A stretch of 64,000 nucleotides of DNA. Source: Chrysomallon squamiferum. Taxonomy: Eukaryota > Mollusca > Gastropoda > Neomphalida > Peltospiridae. The stretch covers positions 20,751,650 through 20,815,649 of the forward strand of contig CM022665.1 in assembly GCA_012295275.1 (NCBI GenBank), in the 5' to 3' direction. Below the pieces are notes generated by a model. The model searched no databases and had not been told where the DNA came from. It was given only the letters and a program-made list of their open reading frames with translations. The translations under genes were made by a program, and so were the position numbers. This document shows positions 17,585 to 27,160 of this stretch, piece after piece (position 1 is the stretch's first letter; every line of letters begins with the position of its first letter).

Positions 17585-20500
17585 CCACAAATTAATAAAC
17601 AGAAGAAAAAGTATGTGAAGTTTTTAGAGATGAAATCTTATCTCAACACTTGTGTTAAATAGACAAAATGAAACATGTATGAACAATCTGTTTCAGTGCT
17701 AATCCTGGGAATATGAAGGTTCACATACTTATTAAGTTTGTGGATTAAATCATCACCATTTATTCATTTGTTTTCACAGTAAACATATTTACTTAAAAAT
17801 TATATTACAAATCAGTGAAATGAATACTGCACCTATCAAAAAATAGATTAATCATAAAAATTTACAAAATCAGAAACCAATAAGGAAAGAGATGGATAAT
17901 TAAAAAAATAAAATAAAATAAATTAAATAAATAAAATAATTAAGAAAATGTTTTCAGTTTGTTTCTAATAAAAACTTGAATAAAAGTAAATTTTTAGGTA
18001 TTATTTGTTAACATAGTAAATTAAAATATCTATTACTGATATTTTGTCAGTCTGTCTATCTATCTGAATTCTGAAGCAATTATTCATTTTTAGATGGTTG
18101 AGCGTTTAGACTGAAACTGTTATATAAAAATAATAATAATAATAATAAAAGAATAATAATATTAAATATATCTATTTTTTTATTTTTTACTATTATTTTT
18201 TTTCCCGTATAAAATGTATTCACTAAGCAGAAATATACAACTGAGGAATGAAGTTAAAGATAAAAAAAATAATAAAAACTAAAAAAAATTATTCTTTATT
18301 TCTTTCTGTTTTCTTTCTGATAAAGTCAGAATATCACTGTGAGATAAAATTAAAAAAACAAAATTTTTAGTGTCACGATACGAAAATCAACATTTCATGT
18401 GTTGATATATTTCTGTCAGGTTAAATCAAGTTTTATGTTTTCCATATATCTTTAATTACTTTTATATTTATTTGTTGCGATAATGAATGTATTTTTAAAA
18501 CAAATTAAAACAACAAAAAAAGGGAGAAAGAAAGAAAAAGTTCCAGTACAAAATATGCAAAGAAACATTTTTAATTTTATTTATTTATGTTTTTTTTGTT
18601 TGTTTGTTTGTTTGATTGTTTGTTTGTTCTGTTTTGTTTTGTTGGTTTGTTTTTGTTTAATAATAGATATATTTATGACCCTGTGTATCTCTTTTTACAT
18701 AAATTAATTTTAAATTTTTTTTTTTTTTTTTTTTTATTATTTAAATTATTATTTTTTTTTTTTTTTTTTTTTTTTTTTGACAATTTCTAAAGGCAACTAT
18801 TTATTTTAATTAAAAGAAATAATTCTAAATAGAAATATATTAACATTTCTTAAATTTCAAAATACCTGACATTCAGTTTTTTTTAATTTTTTTTTTAAAG
18901 TTATATTTGGTACTGTACAAAATAAATTTTCTTTATCAAAAAAGAAAAGAAAAGGAAAGAAAGAAAAATAATTGAAAAAGGAATGTTGAAAAAAACAATA
19001 TATAAATTTTCTTAATTTCAGAATTGGTGTTTGGTTATAGAAATCTGTTTATTTTTTGTTGGATGTTTTTTTTTTTTTTTTATTTTTTTTTTTTTGAGAA
19101 TGTAAATGGTGTAGATATTTCTGAAAATGATTTGCTTATGAAATGGATAGTTTCTTCCTCTTTTGTCTTTCTTTCTTTTTCATTTAAAAAAAAAAAAAAA
19201 AATGTTTTACATTAATGAGACCAAACAGCTGTTAAGTTTCTCACCTGACAGGTTAATGAGAGGTCAGTACAGGTATTCTGTGTTTACCTGCAGACATCTG
19301 AACAGAAAACAATAAACTGTAGTTAATGAGTGCTGTGTTGATTATTTTCCTTTCACTGCTGTTTTTATTTTTTCATATTTTTTTTTTATTTTTTTTTATT
19401 TTTGTGTGTGTGTTCTCGTTATATATCTAATAAATAGTTGTACCAACATCAGGATAATTATTATTATTAAGTAGTAGTAGTAGTAGTAACAGTTGTAGAA
19501 GTTGTAGTGGATGTAGTAATTGTAGTAGTAGCTGTTGTGGTAATAGCTGTTGTCGTTGTAGTAGTATTACCATTATTATTGTAGATGTTATATACTTTCA
19601 GTGGAATAAAGGTTTTAAAAAAGTTCAGTACTAGTATTTTAAACCCACACAATAATATATGAAATTATTTTTAGTACAGAATACTTCTGTGTTTGTTTTT
19701 GTTTTTTAAATTTTTGTTTATTTTGTATTAGAAATAACTGAAAATGGTTTCATTTTCTTTATTCACTTGTTTCCTTATTTTCTAATTTTGTGAATTTTTA
19801 TTATTAATCTTACTTCGATTATGTTTTTTTCATGTCATATTCATTTTACTTACCTGTAGTAAATATGTTTTCTGTGAAAACAAATAAATAAATGATGATG
19901 ATTTAATCCACAAACTTAACAAGTACGCAAACCTTCATATTCCCAGGATTAGCACTGAAACACAGATTATTCATACGCGTTTCATTTTGTCTATTTTACA
20001 CAAGTGTTGAGATCAGATTTCATCTCTAAAAACTTCTTCTAAGTAGAAGGGGATTTTTTTTTGCTTTTCCCTGTTCATTAACTTTTGGAATGCTGTAGAT
20101 GGGAAAGTGTTGAGTATAGAAAGTGATTATATAAACTTAGCCACTCAAACTGTTACACTGATAACTCTTGTCAGACAGATCATAGTAAACTATATGTTTA
20201 CCTTTAACGAATTTACCTGTACCTGAAGGTAAAATCCAAACAAGGCAGTTTTGTCTAGCTTTGATATCTCTAAGATATTGTGAGATCTGTTAGATAACAT
20301 GAGATCTTTGAGATTATGTCCTACATGTCAGATAACATACTTTGTGTTAGATAATGTCCAGTATTTTTGATAGTGTCCTCTGTATCAGTAAAAATTATCT
20401 TTCTTACATATCCTACTGTGAGATAAAGGAGATGTCCTGCCTTTGTGGTAATACATTGAAATTATATCCTGTTTGTGAAACAATATCCTACTTTGAAATG

Positions 20501-21134
20501 ATGCTCTTTTTGAGAAAATATCCTCTGTGTTATATTATTCTGTGAGAAAATGCATTGCTTGTGAGACACATAGTGTAATACTGTCAACAGTATGTTTGAT
20601 ATTGGATATTATTAATGTGCACGGTTGTTGTTATTTCAGGAATACATTCATCGTGTAGGGCGGACAGCTCGCGGGGATGGAGGAATTGGTCATGCTCTGC
20701 TGATTTTGCGACCGGAAGAACTTGGGTTCCTGCGATACCTGAAACAGGCCAAAGTTCCAGTCAACGAGTTTGAATTTTCTTGGAGCAAAATCTCCGATAT
20801 TCAACCCCAGGTACAAGTTTTTTCTTTTTAAAAAATAATTTAACACAAAAAAATAATAATAATAAATAAAATAGATAAGTAAATAAATAAAAATACAATA
20901 ATAATAATTCTATGTTCAGTAGATTTTGAAATTTTAAAATTCAGACCTACAAAGTTTCAGCAATATTAATGTTGAAAGAGTTTGCTTAGTTATATAAACA
21001 ATCATTTAAAAATTCTGTAGTATTCATATTTTCATTATTATTAATGTTAGTGTTGTTAAAATTGTCATTAGTATTATTATTAATGTTAATGTTGTTAAAA
21101 TTGTCATTAGTATTATTATTAATGTTATTATTAT

Positions 21135-21184
<50 letters not shown>

Positions 21185-21614
21185 ATGTTATTGCTGTTAC
21201 TAATTATTATTGTTTTAATTTTTAAACTGATATTTATCCTCATTTTATTTAAAACTTTTCACAGCTTCATAAACTGTCCCATAAAAAAATCAATTCATTC
21301 TGCAGTTTATGTAATAAAATAAAAACCAAGTCTAGTTTCTGTACTATACTAAATTTTCAATTTGCTTGCAAAATATAATAATGAAAACTGAAATTATGGA
21401 TATAAAATAAACGGTGGAATTTAGGTTTGGTGATTTAGTTGCTTTCTTGGTCACTAGAGAATAGAGTGAGTGGAACTTGTCTATAGAAACCAGTCGAATG
21501 TGTTCTTTATTCCTTGTTTAAATTCCTCCATGGCTCCTTAGCTTGTAGATTATAGAAAATGTATTTGTTTTGTTTCATTTCATTTCATTTCATTTCATTT
21601 TATTTTATTTTATT

Positions 21615-21653
<39 letters not shown>

Positions 21654-21955
21654 GTTTTGTTTGTTTGTTTGTCATTTTATTTTATTTTATTTTATTTTAT
21701 TTTATTTTATTTTATTTTATTTATTTAGTTTTGTTTCTTTGATTATTTATTTCTTCATTTAGTTAGTTAGTTATCTATTTTTAAATTTTGTATAAAATTG
21801 TTATAGTTTAGTTTTTTAAATCATTCTTATTAAATAAACACTTTTTATTAAAAGATCTTCATAAACAAAAAAACATCATTTATCTTTATACTTTTTTCCC
21901 CTTTCCTTTCTTTTTATTTCTTTTCAACTAAGTGTTTTATGGAAGAAGAAAATTT

Positions 21956-21990
<35 letters not shown>

Positions 21991-24900
21991 CATCAGATTT
22001 GATTTATTTAATCCATGATAATGAAATATTTTAATTTGAAAGAAAATTATTTTTATTTAAAAAAAAAAAGAAGATATTAAAGATTTATTACTTACTTGAT
22101 TAATAATACATCATTTTTTTTTTTTATTTTTTTTTTCAGAGTCTTTGATATTTTCTATTAAATTTTCCCTGCAGAAAATAAATTTCAGTTTTGTTTAATT
22201 AAATAATTTTCAGACATTTTTCCTCTCAACATGTTACCAATTATACCTTTTTCTTTCTCACCTGTCCATAATTATCAGTTTCCACGGCAACAGTGAGAGA
22301 TTTAGAATGTTTCCGGCCGTGATGTTGATGTGTTTCCTCCTTTATACATTTTGTAAATATACACACACACACACACACAAACATTATCTTCATTAAAAAA
22401 ATTAACTGAATCAAGTTTCAACTTGTTAATTTTTCTTCTTCTTTTTTTTTTCTTCAAAAACTATTAAAAGAAAACCTCATCCTTAACTGTAATTGCATTC
22501 AGAAATAGATTTCCACGTTTCCTGTAAAAAAATGAATAATTTAACCTGTAACAGTGAGAGACCTGAATGCAATTTGTTGTAGGAACTGGCGTTACATTAA
22601 CTGTTCATGTATTAACTTGGGATTTTCAGCAATTTGAGATAACTTGGAGATTGAGATGAATCTCATACCAACTAAAATTGTATTTGATAGACTTAGAAAA
22701 AAAGTGGTGAAACTCTGGTAAGAATTTACAGTCGCCAAAATAATAAGGAATAGTAGCAGTGGGAAATGTGGGTAGTATATATTAATAATTTTTTAAAACA
22801 AATTTGCTTTTATTTTATTTTTTTACTTGTACTTTGGTGTTCGTGCACCCAGAAAATTTGTCCATTGCACTCAGTCGCCACTCTTAGCATTACTTTTTTA
22901 TTTAAAATGTTAGTAGCAGTGAAACAGTATTGCAGCTGTTGTAGTGGCAGTAGTAGAAACAATATTTGGTAGTAGTAATTGAAATAATAATCATAATAAA
23001 AGTAGATGATAATCATAACTACATTGAACTTTAAGACATGGAAATGACAATAGTTTTGGTACAGAAGTAGTATCTAATTATGGTTGGTTTTCAAGGGGGG
23101 GTTTTGGTTTTTTTTTTTATCATGGTTTAATATTTGGGTGGTTTTTGAGGTGATTTTTTTATCATTGTTTTTGACTGAACAAAAGGACTAATTTTAAGTG
23201 CATGTGTACTCAAAACTAAAAGACATTAACTTATTAAGAAACAAATGCCAGTATTTCTTTCATTTATAAAAGTTGATATCTCAGAACTATTTTCTTGAAG
23301 CAGATACCAGCATTTTTGTCTTCTAACATTTATTTCAGTTGGAAGAATTGTTTCTTTGAAACAAATGTCTGTAATTTTGTGTTTTTTATTATTTATTTTA
23401 TTCCAGTTATGTCAGAATTGTTTTCTATGAAACAAATGTTGGAAAGTATTTTTATGTTTTCATTTTCATTTCAGTTAGAAAAGTTGATATCTCAGAACTA
23501 TTTCCTACACAAGTCTGCTCAGGAGGCATACAAGTCATATGTACGATCATATGCATCGCACAGTCTGAAAAACATCTTCAATGTCAACACTCTCGACCTG
23601 AAGAAAGTGGCATTGTCATTTGGCTTCCAAGTCCCTCCATTTGTCCATCTTGGTATCCTTTGAAAAACTTGTGTTTTATCTCATTACACTTTAGGCTGAA
23701 AACAGATGTGGATTCAAATCTCAGTTTCATTTAGTACTTTAGCTGTAGTCATGTTAATCTTCTAATACATTTTTGTTGTTGTTGTTGCTGTTGTTGATGT
23801 TGTTATTGTTATTATTGTTGCTGCTGGTGAAGAAGGCAGATTATTATTATAGATGATTCTGTTATTATTATTGCCTGCATGCTTGTTTGTAATCTAATTC
23901 TGAGTTGCCCCAAATTAATAACTTCAACAATATCTATTGGCTAATTTAAATATTTATGTATATTCCTGTTTCTGGTTGACCAAAAAGGAACAACTATTGT
24001 TGAATTGGTTGGATTGTGAAAAAAAAAAGAAAAAGAATGAGACAAAAAAAAGAACATATTTATCTTTCTTTTTTTTGGGGGGGGGAATCCATTGCTTACC
24101 CAGTTTCATATTTTGTTTCAGCATGACTTTATTTTGATTTTCTGACAGACTTCTTTTTTTTAACAAGCAGTAAAAATCACCTTGAATGCAGGTCATTCCA
24201 TTTTAATTGTTTGGATTTTTGGTGGGTTTTTTTTTAATACTATTCTCTTGTTTCTTTTCTAATTCTCTTTACTATTACATTTCACTCATTCTTTTATCTT
24301 CTAAATGTTTTTGTTCGTTCTCTTATTTACTTGTATTTGTAAAGTTGATATTTACTACTGATTTAGTTGACAATTTGTTTTGATATCTGCCTTATAATTC
24401 TGTGAGCTGTGTCTTAATAAATATGCTCACACATACATTTCTCTGCTCACACATTCATTTCTGTATACACAAAAACATGTTTCTACTCATCCATACATTT
24501 TTCTGCTCAAACATACATTTCTCTACCCACACATACATTCCTCCACTTACATGTATATTTCTCTACTTACATTTATTTATCTATTCACACATACATTTCT
24601 CTATTCACACATACAAATATCTACTTGTACATTTCTCTGCTCACACATACATTTGTCTACTTGCACATAGATGTCTCTACTCACACTAGAGAAACTGCTA
24701 AAGAAAGTAGCACAGCCTTGAACATAATCTACAACCCAGTACATGACACTACACTGAGCTTTCAGTTTTATCTTGGTTTCATTTCACATCAGTTTTAACT
24801 GTCAGATTGAAGGTAGATAACTCTAGTTTTATGAGTACATGATCTTACTCATTCTATATTTAATGACATGCAGGGGAAAGTGCCAATTCTTTCTCTTTTA

Positions 24901-26554
24901 TTTTTTTTTTTTTTTTTTTTTTTTAAGCCTGTATTACTTCAGATTGCAGGATTGCTGTTAATTATTTCTGTGAAGTGGATATTAGGGAATGTTAACATAT
25001 ACTTGGACATTTTTTCACTTTGTATCATTAGTAATGTTTGAAAATAAATGTGGTTTCTTTCATATGAAAGCCTCTCAGTACACCAGATAATAAGAGATTT
25101 AAAATATGTTTAAAGAAAATCTGATAATCAAAGAGAAGAAACACATATTTGTAGGGTCTTTTTTGTTACTCCTACATTAGTGTTATTCCTTCATATTAGA
25201 TTTTTTGTGTTATTCCTACTTATTTTATTTACTTATTAAAAATTATATATTTGAAACTGAGAATTAGTACATTTGATTATTATTATTATTATCATCATCA
25301 ATACTATTGTTACTGTTATTGTTGTTGTTCTTATTTTAAATACCAAAAAGCCTGTTAAGTCAAGGTAATTTTTGTGTTAAGAAATAGTGAGATGGCTGTT
25401 GTTCAGAGTTTGTTTTTACAGTTTGCAAACAAACAAGGTTGTAAGAGATGAAAGAAGAAGAAAACAAATTCTTAACCCACATTTCAACATACACATTGCA
25501 CAACTCATCAACATCCTACATTAAAAAAAAAAATGTTTTATGCTAGATGTTACAGTAGTTGTTGTATGTTATAATATTGGTTTTTATTAATGTTTTTGTT
25601 ACAGGTTAATATATTAACTTTTTTTTATGATGTTTTGGGTGGGTTTTTTTTTTTTTTTTTTTTTTTTTTTTGATGGGGTATGTTGTTGTTGTTTTTTTCA
25701 AAGAAAATATTTTCTGAGTTTTGAAAATGAATTTCAACTGAAATGTTTGTTTTTTTCTGTCTCTTGACAGATTAATGTTGAAATGATGACGGCAACAGAC
25801 AAAATAAATTTCTCTCATCTGTTCTTGTCATCATGAGCAGTTTTTCTTTCTCAAAATAGCCACAGGTTTTTGTTTCAGTTCACTGCAATCTGCTTTTCAT
25901 GTATGCTGTTGTTGTTGTTGTTGTAGCATGCAGTGTTTTACTAAACATATTAATTACATGTTTTTACTGCTGGTGAAACAGTTTTGTTGTCAGTCAGTAC
26001 ATCTGTGTGTTATTGTGTTATTTTTGTTGTGTATGGTTTGTCTGCTCATTTCTCTATCACATTCACACTTTCAAAGATCAGTTTTGTTTTATTGTGATGT
26101 GGTACAGTGTTCATCAAGCTATTTCCCATTCCAGATATTTCTTTACAACTATTAAAAAAATGCAGTCATGTGTATTTTTGTATATGCTGGAAAGAACATC
26201 CAGTTACATTAGTTAGTTTCTTCTTTTAAAACTGACTAATCAGTGACACTGATAATTCAGAATGTTTTCTTTCTTTAAGTTGTTAAAACCCATATTTAAT
26301 ATTTTGTTTTCTTTTAATCACTAACTCCGACATTCATTGTGTTATGTTTTATTATTTTCAGTCTTATAGTTGTTTTAATTTTTAAACAAAACATTTCCTT
26401 GACATGTAACCTAGATGTGAACGCCAGTCGGAGTGAGAGAAGGATGAAAAGAGGAAGTGGAGGAGGTTTTGGATACCAGCGGGGAAAAACAGCACACAAA
26501 GCAAAGATTTATAAAAGTGTTGGAGATGGAGGCAAAAAGAAGTTTCACAGATAA
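3623..26554 (+). CDS. DDX18: ATP-dependent RNA helicase DDX18 (Has1/pitchoune family), 13 exons
   Basis: CDS join: 3623-3728, 4289-4381, 6924-7019, 7460-7705, 7842-8001, 8387-8687, 9720-9834, 10398-10537, 11661-11822, 12982-13134, 20640-20810, 23475-23652, 26415-26554. It totals 2061 nt, 686 residues, close to human DDX18 (about 670). Family role: nucleolar DEAD-box ATPase of pre-rRNA processing and large-subunit assembly. Motifs seen: Q motif Gln about 223, Walker A AKTGSGKT 240-247, PTRELS 276-281, TPGR 325-328, DEAD 350-353, SAT 381-383, TDVAARGLD 499-507, HRVGRTARG 528-536. A C-terminal helical extension follows ([20 protein letters not shown]), then a Gly/Lys/Arg-rich tail ([12 protein letters not shown]). 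The N-terminus is lysine-rich followed by a long Asp/Glu tract. The start has AAA before ATGG, a good context. All junctions are GT-AG and all phases agree. Introns 2, 3, 6, 8, 9, 10 and 11 carry unusual repeats described separately. Confidence 0.97.
4289..4381 (+). CDS. DDX18: DDX18 exon 2
   Basis: The acceptor is catttcag and the donor ACAG|gtatat, phase 1 at both ends. Encodes a lysine-rich helix ([18 protein letters not shown]). Confidence 0.88.
4595..6538. mobile_element. Putative non-autonomous TA-flanked DNA transposon in DDX18 intron 2
   Basis: The left end starts GGTACCGTCAGCC at 4595, and the reverse complement of the right end (6526-6538) reads GGTACCAGCAGGC. TA dinucleotides flank both ends (4593-4594 and 6539-6540), as expected for Tc1/mariner-type target duplications. 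The interior differs in texture from the surrounding AT-rich intron and has no transposase-like ORF. The terminal repeats are short (about 13 bp, 3 mismatches), so the ends could be chance. Confidence 0.4.
6924..7019 (+). CDS. DDX18: DDX18 exon 3
   Basis: The acceptor is ttaaacag and the donor GAAGAAA|gtaagt, phase 1 at both ends. Encodes acidic then lysine-rich sequence (DDESEEG...[16 protein letters not shown]), a plausible nuclear or nucleolar localisation signal. Confidence 0.9.
7280..7375. repeat. Poly-A and (AAT)n block in DDX18 intron 3
   Basis: A-runs interleaved with two (AAT)n tracts, between exons 3 and 4. Confidence 0.9.
7392..7473 (+). repeat. 36-bp tandem duplication across the exon 4 acceptor
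   Basis: Two copies share the core ttttatctarytgagatgaaa (starts near 7414 and 7450). The second contains the true acceptor (tctag at 7455-7459) and the first codons of exon 4. In the first the AG is changed to AA, so only one acceptor works. Confidence 0.8.
7460..7705 (+). CDS. DDX18: DDX18 exon 4, acidic repeat exon
   Basis: The acceptor is tatctag and the donor AAAC|gtaaga, phase 1 at both ends. It encodes an almost pure Asp/Glu/Asn/Ser stretch. A 48-nt unit ([16 protein letters not shown]) is repeated in frame from 7492 and again from 7540. Such tracts are common in nucleolar proteins. The (GAT)n-rich DNA makes this exon prone to length change. Confidence 0.9.
7842..8001 (+). CDS. DDX18: DDX18 exon 5 (Q motif)
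   Basis: The acceptor is tttttccag at 7841 and the donor GGGAG|gtaaat at phase 2. Encodes the pre-helicase segment and Q motif ([19 protein letters not shown]). A second AG six bases into the exon (TTCCAG) would also keep frame, removing two residues and changing one. Confidence 0.92.
8387..8687 (+). CDS. DDX18: DDX18 exon 6 (Walker A, motifs Ia and Ib)
   Basis: The acceptor is atttag and the donor TTACAG|gtaaat at phase 0. Encodes [21 protein letters not shown] and [11 protein letters not shown]. The last ~40 nt and the donor site are echoed by a tandem array in the intron that follows. Confidence 0.97.
8688..9160 (+). repeat. Tandem array of decayed copies of the exon 6 donor boundary
   Basis: About eight copies of the exon 6 end plus donor follow the real junction at 8687. 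Aligned junction points fall at 8748, 8809, 8868, 8929, 8968, 9058, 9116 and 9159, mostly 58-61 bp apart. Each keeps parts of acctggaagattattaaatc followed by atttacaggta. Several copies still hold an intact donor, such as CAG|GTAAGT at 8748 and TAG|GTAAGT at 8929. Confidence 0.85.
9440..9719 (+). repeat. Array of decayed copies of the exon 7 acceptor boundary
   Basis: Copies of the acceptor plus the first exon 7 bases end in AG at 9463, 9524 and 9612, before the true AG at 9719. Each reads cacagaacayagctaa or similar, followed by ttttatttttaaaatayaaa, echoing exon 7 AACACTGCAAACTTTATG. A second shared block (tgtttgttcttcattttaaa) occurs twice, near 9560 and 9672. Confidence 0.75.
9720..9834 (+). 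CDS. DDX18: DDX18 exon 7 (DEAD box)
   Basis: The acceptor is ttattacag and the donor CCAA|gtaagt at phase 1. Encodes [20 protein letters not shown] and [18 protein letters not shown], including the DEAD motif that coordinates Mg-ATP. Confidence 0.97.
10150..10390. repeat. (ATT)n-type degenerate array abutting the exon 8 acceptor
   Basis: An imperfect ATT/TTG/ATC trinucleotide array runs to within about 8 bp of the exon 8 acceptor, so it supplies the pyrimidine-rich context of that splice site. Confidence 0.88.
10398..10537 (+). CDS. DDX18: DDX18 exon 8 (motif III SAT)
   Basis: The acceptor is aaattag and the donor GAACAG|gtaaaa at phase 0. Encodes [10 protein letters not shown] and the linker [20 protein letters not shown] between the two RecA domains. 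Confidence 0.96.
10538..11660 (+). other. DDX18 intron 8
   Basis: AT-rich intron with a (CA)n block near 10600-10640. Its last ~110 bp hold two ~57-bp repeats (11549-11605 and 11606-11662) sharing ttatctmagatgtrtgt and tattttgttgttttwt. The second runs into the true acceptor. Confidence 0.7.
11661..11822 (+). CDS. DDX18: DDX18 exon 9 (start of helicase C domain)
   Basis: The acceptor is tttttcag and the donor ATACAT|gtaagt, phase 0 at both ends. Encodes [20 protein letters not shown] and the motif IV region [20 protein letters not shown]. Confidence 0.96.
11823..12560 (+). repeat. Degenerate copies of the exon 9 donor boundary in intron 9
   Basis: Copies of tgtatacatgtaagtaatca plus its ttccwyaattatttctaca follow-on recur near 11950, 12099, 12220, 12300, 12415 and 12508, spaced about 80-150 bp. 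They echo the exon 9 end (VMCIH) and its donor, but most have lost the GT. Confidence 0.6.
12982..13134 (+). CDS. DDX18: DDX18 exon 10 (motif V)
   Basis: The acceptor is cttttcag and the donor CCCAAG|gtagat at phase 0. Encodes HGKQKQ-type sequence, [20 protein letters not shown] and [20 protein letters not shown]. Confidence 0.97.
15642..15732. repeat. (CT)n followed by (CA)n microsatellite
   Basis: About 59 bp of CT dinucleotides, a short gap, then about 26 bp of CA. It sits in DDX18 intron 10 at the end of a ~350-bp pyrimidine-rich stretch (15330-15700). Confidence 0.95.
17509..17582. repeat. (GA)n microsatellite, 74 bp
   Basis: Uninterrupted GA dinucleotides in DDX18 intron 10, ending 34 bp before the left arm of the long inverted repeat. 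Confidence 0.96.
17617..17793 (+). repeat. Left arm of a ~178-bp inverted repeat in intron 10
   Basis: This stretch is the near-exact reverse complement of 19858-20036, with about a dozen differences by eye. It begins gaagtttttagagatgaaat and ends ttcacagtaaacatatttac. In the pre-mRNA the two arms can pair, with a ~2.06-kb loop. Confidence 0.93.
19858..20036 (-). repeat. Right arm of the ~178-bp inverted repeat in intron 10
   Basis: Reverse complement of 17617-17793. Similarity stops sharply at both ends of both arms, so this is an inverted duplication or a pair of opposed copies of one element, not a simple repeat. Confidence 0.93.
20280..20575 (+). repeat. Diverged ~22-30 bp tandem repeat upstream of exon 11
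   Basis: The core atatcctactttgtgagata recurs roughly ten times with substitutions and length changes up to about 60 bp before the exon 11 acceptor. Confidence 0.6.
20640..20810 (+). CDS. DDX18: DDX18 exon 11 (motif VI)
   Basis: The acceptor is ttatttcag and the donor CCCCAG|gtacaa, phase 0 at both ends. Encodes [20 protein letters not shown] and [19 protein letters not shown], with the arginine fingers of motif VI. Confidence 0.97.
21128..21185. repeat. (AGT)n microsatellite in intron 11
   Basis: A clean TAG/AGT trinucleotide run, preceded by two copies of ttaatgttagtgttgttaaa-type sequence (from 21040). Confidence 0.9.
21560..21725. repeat. (ATTTC)n/(ATTTT)n pentamer and (ATTT)n tetramer tract
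   Basis: Pentamers change from TTTCA to TTTTA units, then to ATTT tetramers, then back to TTTTA. In DDX18 intron 11. Confidence 0.9.
23230..23500 (+). repeat. Four ~68-bp copies of the exon 12 acceptor boundary
   Basis: Acceptor-like AGs at 23338 and 23406 lie exactly 136 and 68 bp before the true AG at 23474. An older copy without the AG sits near 23267. The copy at 23269-23290 matches exon 12 (aaagttgatatctcagaact) almost perfectly, and the unit also carries gaaacaaatg between copies. Confidence 0.85.
23475..23652 (+). CDS. DDX18: DDX18 exon 12 (C-terminal extension)
   Basis: The acceptor is tttcag at phase 0 and the donor CTTG|gtatcc at phase 1. Encodes [20 protein letters not shown] and [20 protein letters not shown], the conserved helical region after the helicase core, ending PPFVHL. 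Confidence 0.97.
23653..26414 (+). other. DDX18 intron 12
   Basis: A 2.76-kb intron. It contains a ~20-22 bp minisatellite (24420-24690, core gctcacacatacatttctct), T-runs near 24900 and 25645-25670, and small TTG/ATT repeats. No coding sequence recognised. Confidence 0.8.
24420..24690. repeat. Minisatellite of ~20-22 bp units in intron 12
   Basis: About 13 diverged copies of gctcacacatacatttctct. The unit has few stop codons, which creates a spurious histidine-rich reading frame. Confidence 0.85.
26415..26554 (+). CDS. DDX18: DDX18 exon 13 and stop codon
   Basis: The acceptor is taacctag; phase 1 restores [21 protein letters not shown] and the basic tail [20 protein letters not shown], ending with TAA at 26552-26554. 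The Gly-rich FGYQ signature is typical of the DDX18 C-terminus. Confidence 0.95.
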
Positions 26555-26927
26555 ACCCTGTGTTCCAGGGTCCAGTTACTGGACACTGGGAATTTCTCAA
26601 GGACATTAGATCACATTTTACTGGACACTGGGATTTTCTCAAGGACATTAGATCACATTTTACTGGACACTGGGATTTTGTGAACTGTCAGACATAAGGG
26701 TTTGGATTGTGAATGGAAAATAAAAAATATATATATTGTCCAGAGATATTGATTTTAAATCTTACATTGTCTGCTTGAGAATTAGGTTTGGGTAATATTA
26801 GATTCACAGTAAATGTGAAATAAAGATTTTTCATTTCCTGTAGTGTGGAATATTTAAGAGTATATTTGACAGAATCATAATTTTAAATTTGAACATTCTT
26901 GTTATTTCTTTTTATAAAAGAAATAAA
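26555..26927 (+). other. DDX18: DDX18 3' UTR with candidate polyadenylation signals
   Basis: AATAAA hexamers occur at 26719-26724, 26819-26824 and 26922-26927; which one is used cannot be told here. The UTR contains a 42-bp tandem repeat (26578-26680). Confidence 0.65.
26578..26680 (+). repeat. 42-bp tandem repeat in the DDX18 3' UTR, 2.4 copies
   Basis: Units beginning actggacactggg start at 26578, 26620 and 26662, nearly identical over the shared length. Each also contains ctcaaggacattagatcaca. Confidence 0.95.
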
Positions 26928-27125
26928 ACTGATATATATATAAATATATACAATTGTTTTTTTTTTTTTTTTCTTTGACAATAATTTTTTTATGTATATC
27001 TGTTTTCATCAAACACCAATACATTTTGGCAGCATACTTGTAATAACAATAAAAAAAAATTAAAAATTGAAGTTTAAAGATACTGTGCTTCATTTTGTTT
27101 TTGTATAGTTGTTTTAGTTGTTGGT

Positions 27126-27160
<35 letters not shown>

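Larger units (their letters stand above)
13135..20639 (+). other. DDX18 intron 10 (7.5 kb)
   Basis: The longest intron of the gene. It holds a 40-nt T run (13631-13670), A-rich blocks at 13850-14060, (CT)n then (CA)n (15642-15732), degenerate (ACT)n (16205-16420), T runs near 17110 and 17140, (GA)n (17509-17582), a long inverted repeat (17617-17793 against 19858-20036) and a diverged ~25-bp repeat (20280-20575). No internal gene seen on either strand. Confidence 0.8.

Noticed and set aside
23295-23474. Reading frame extending upstream of DDX18 exon 12
   Set aside because: The open stretch is the boundary-copy array in the intron. The acceptor at 23474 gives the family-conserved QLEKLI junction.
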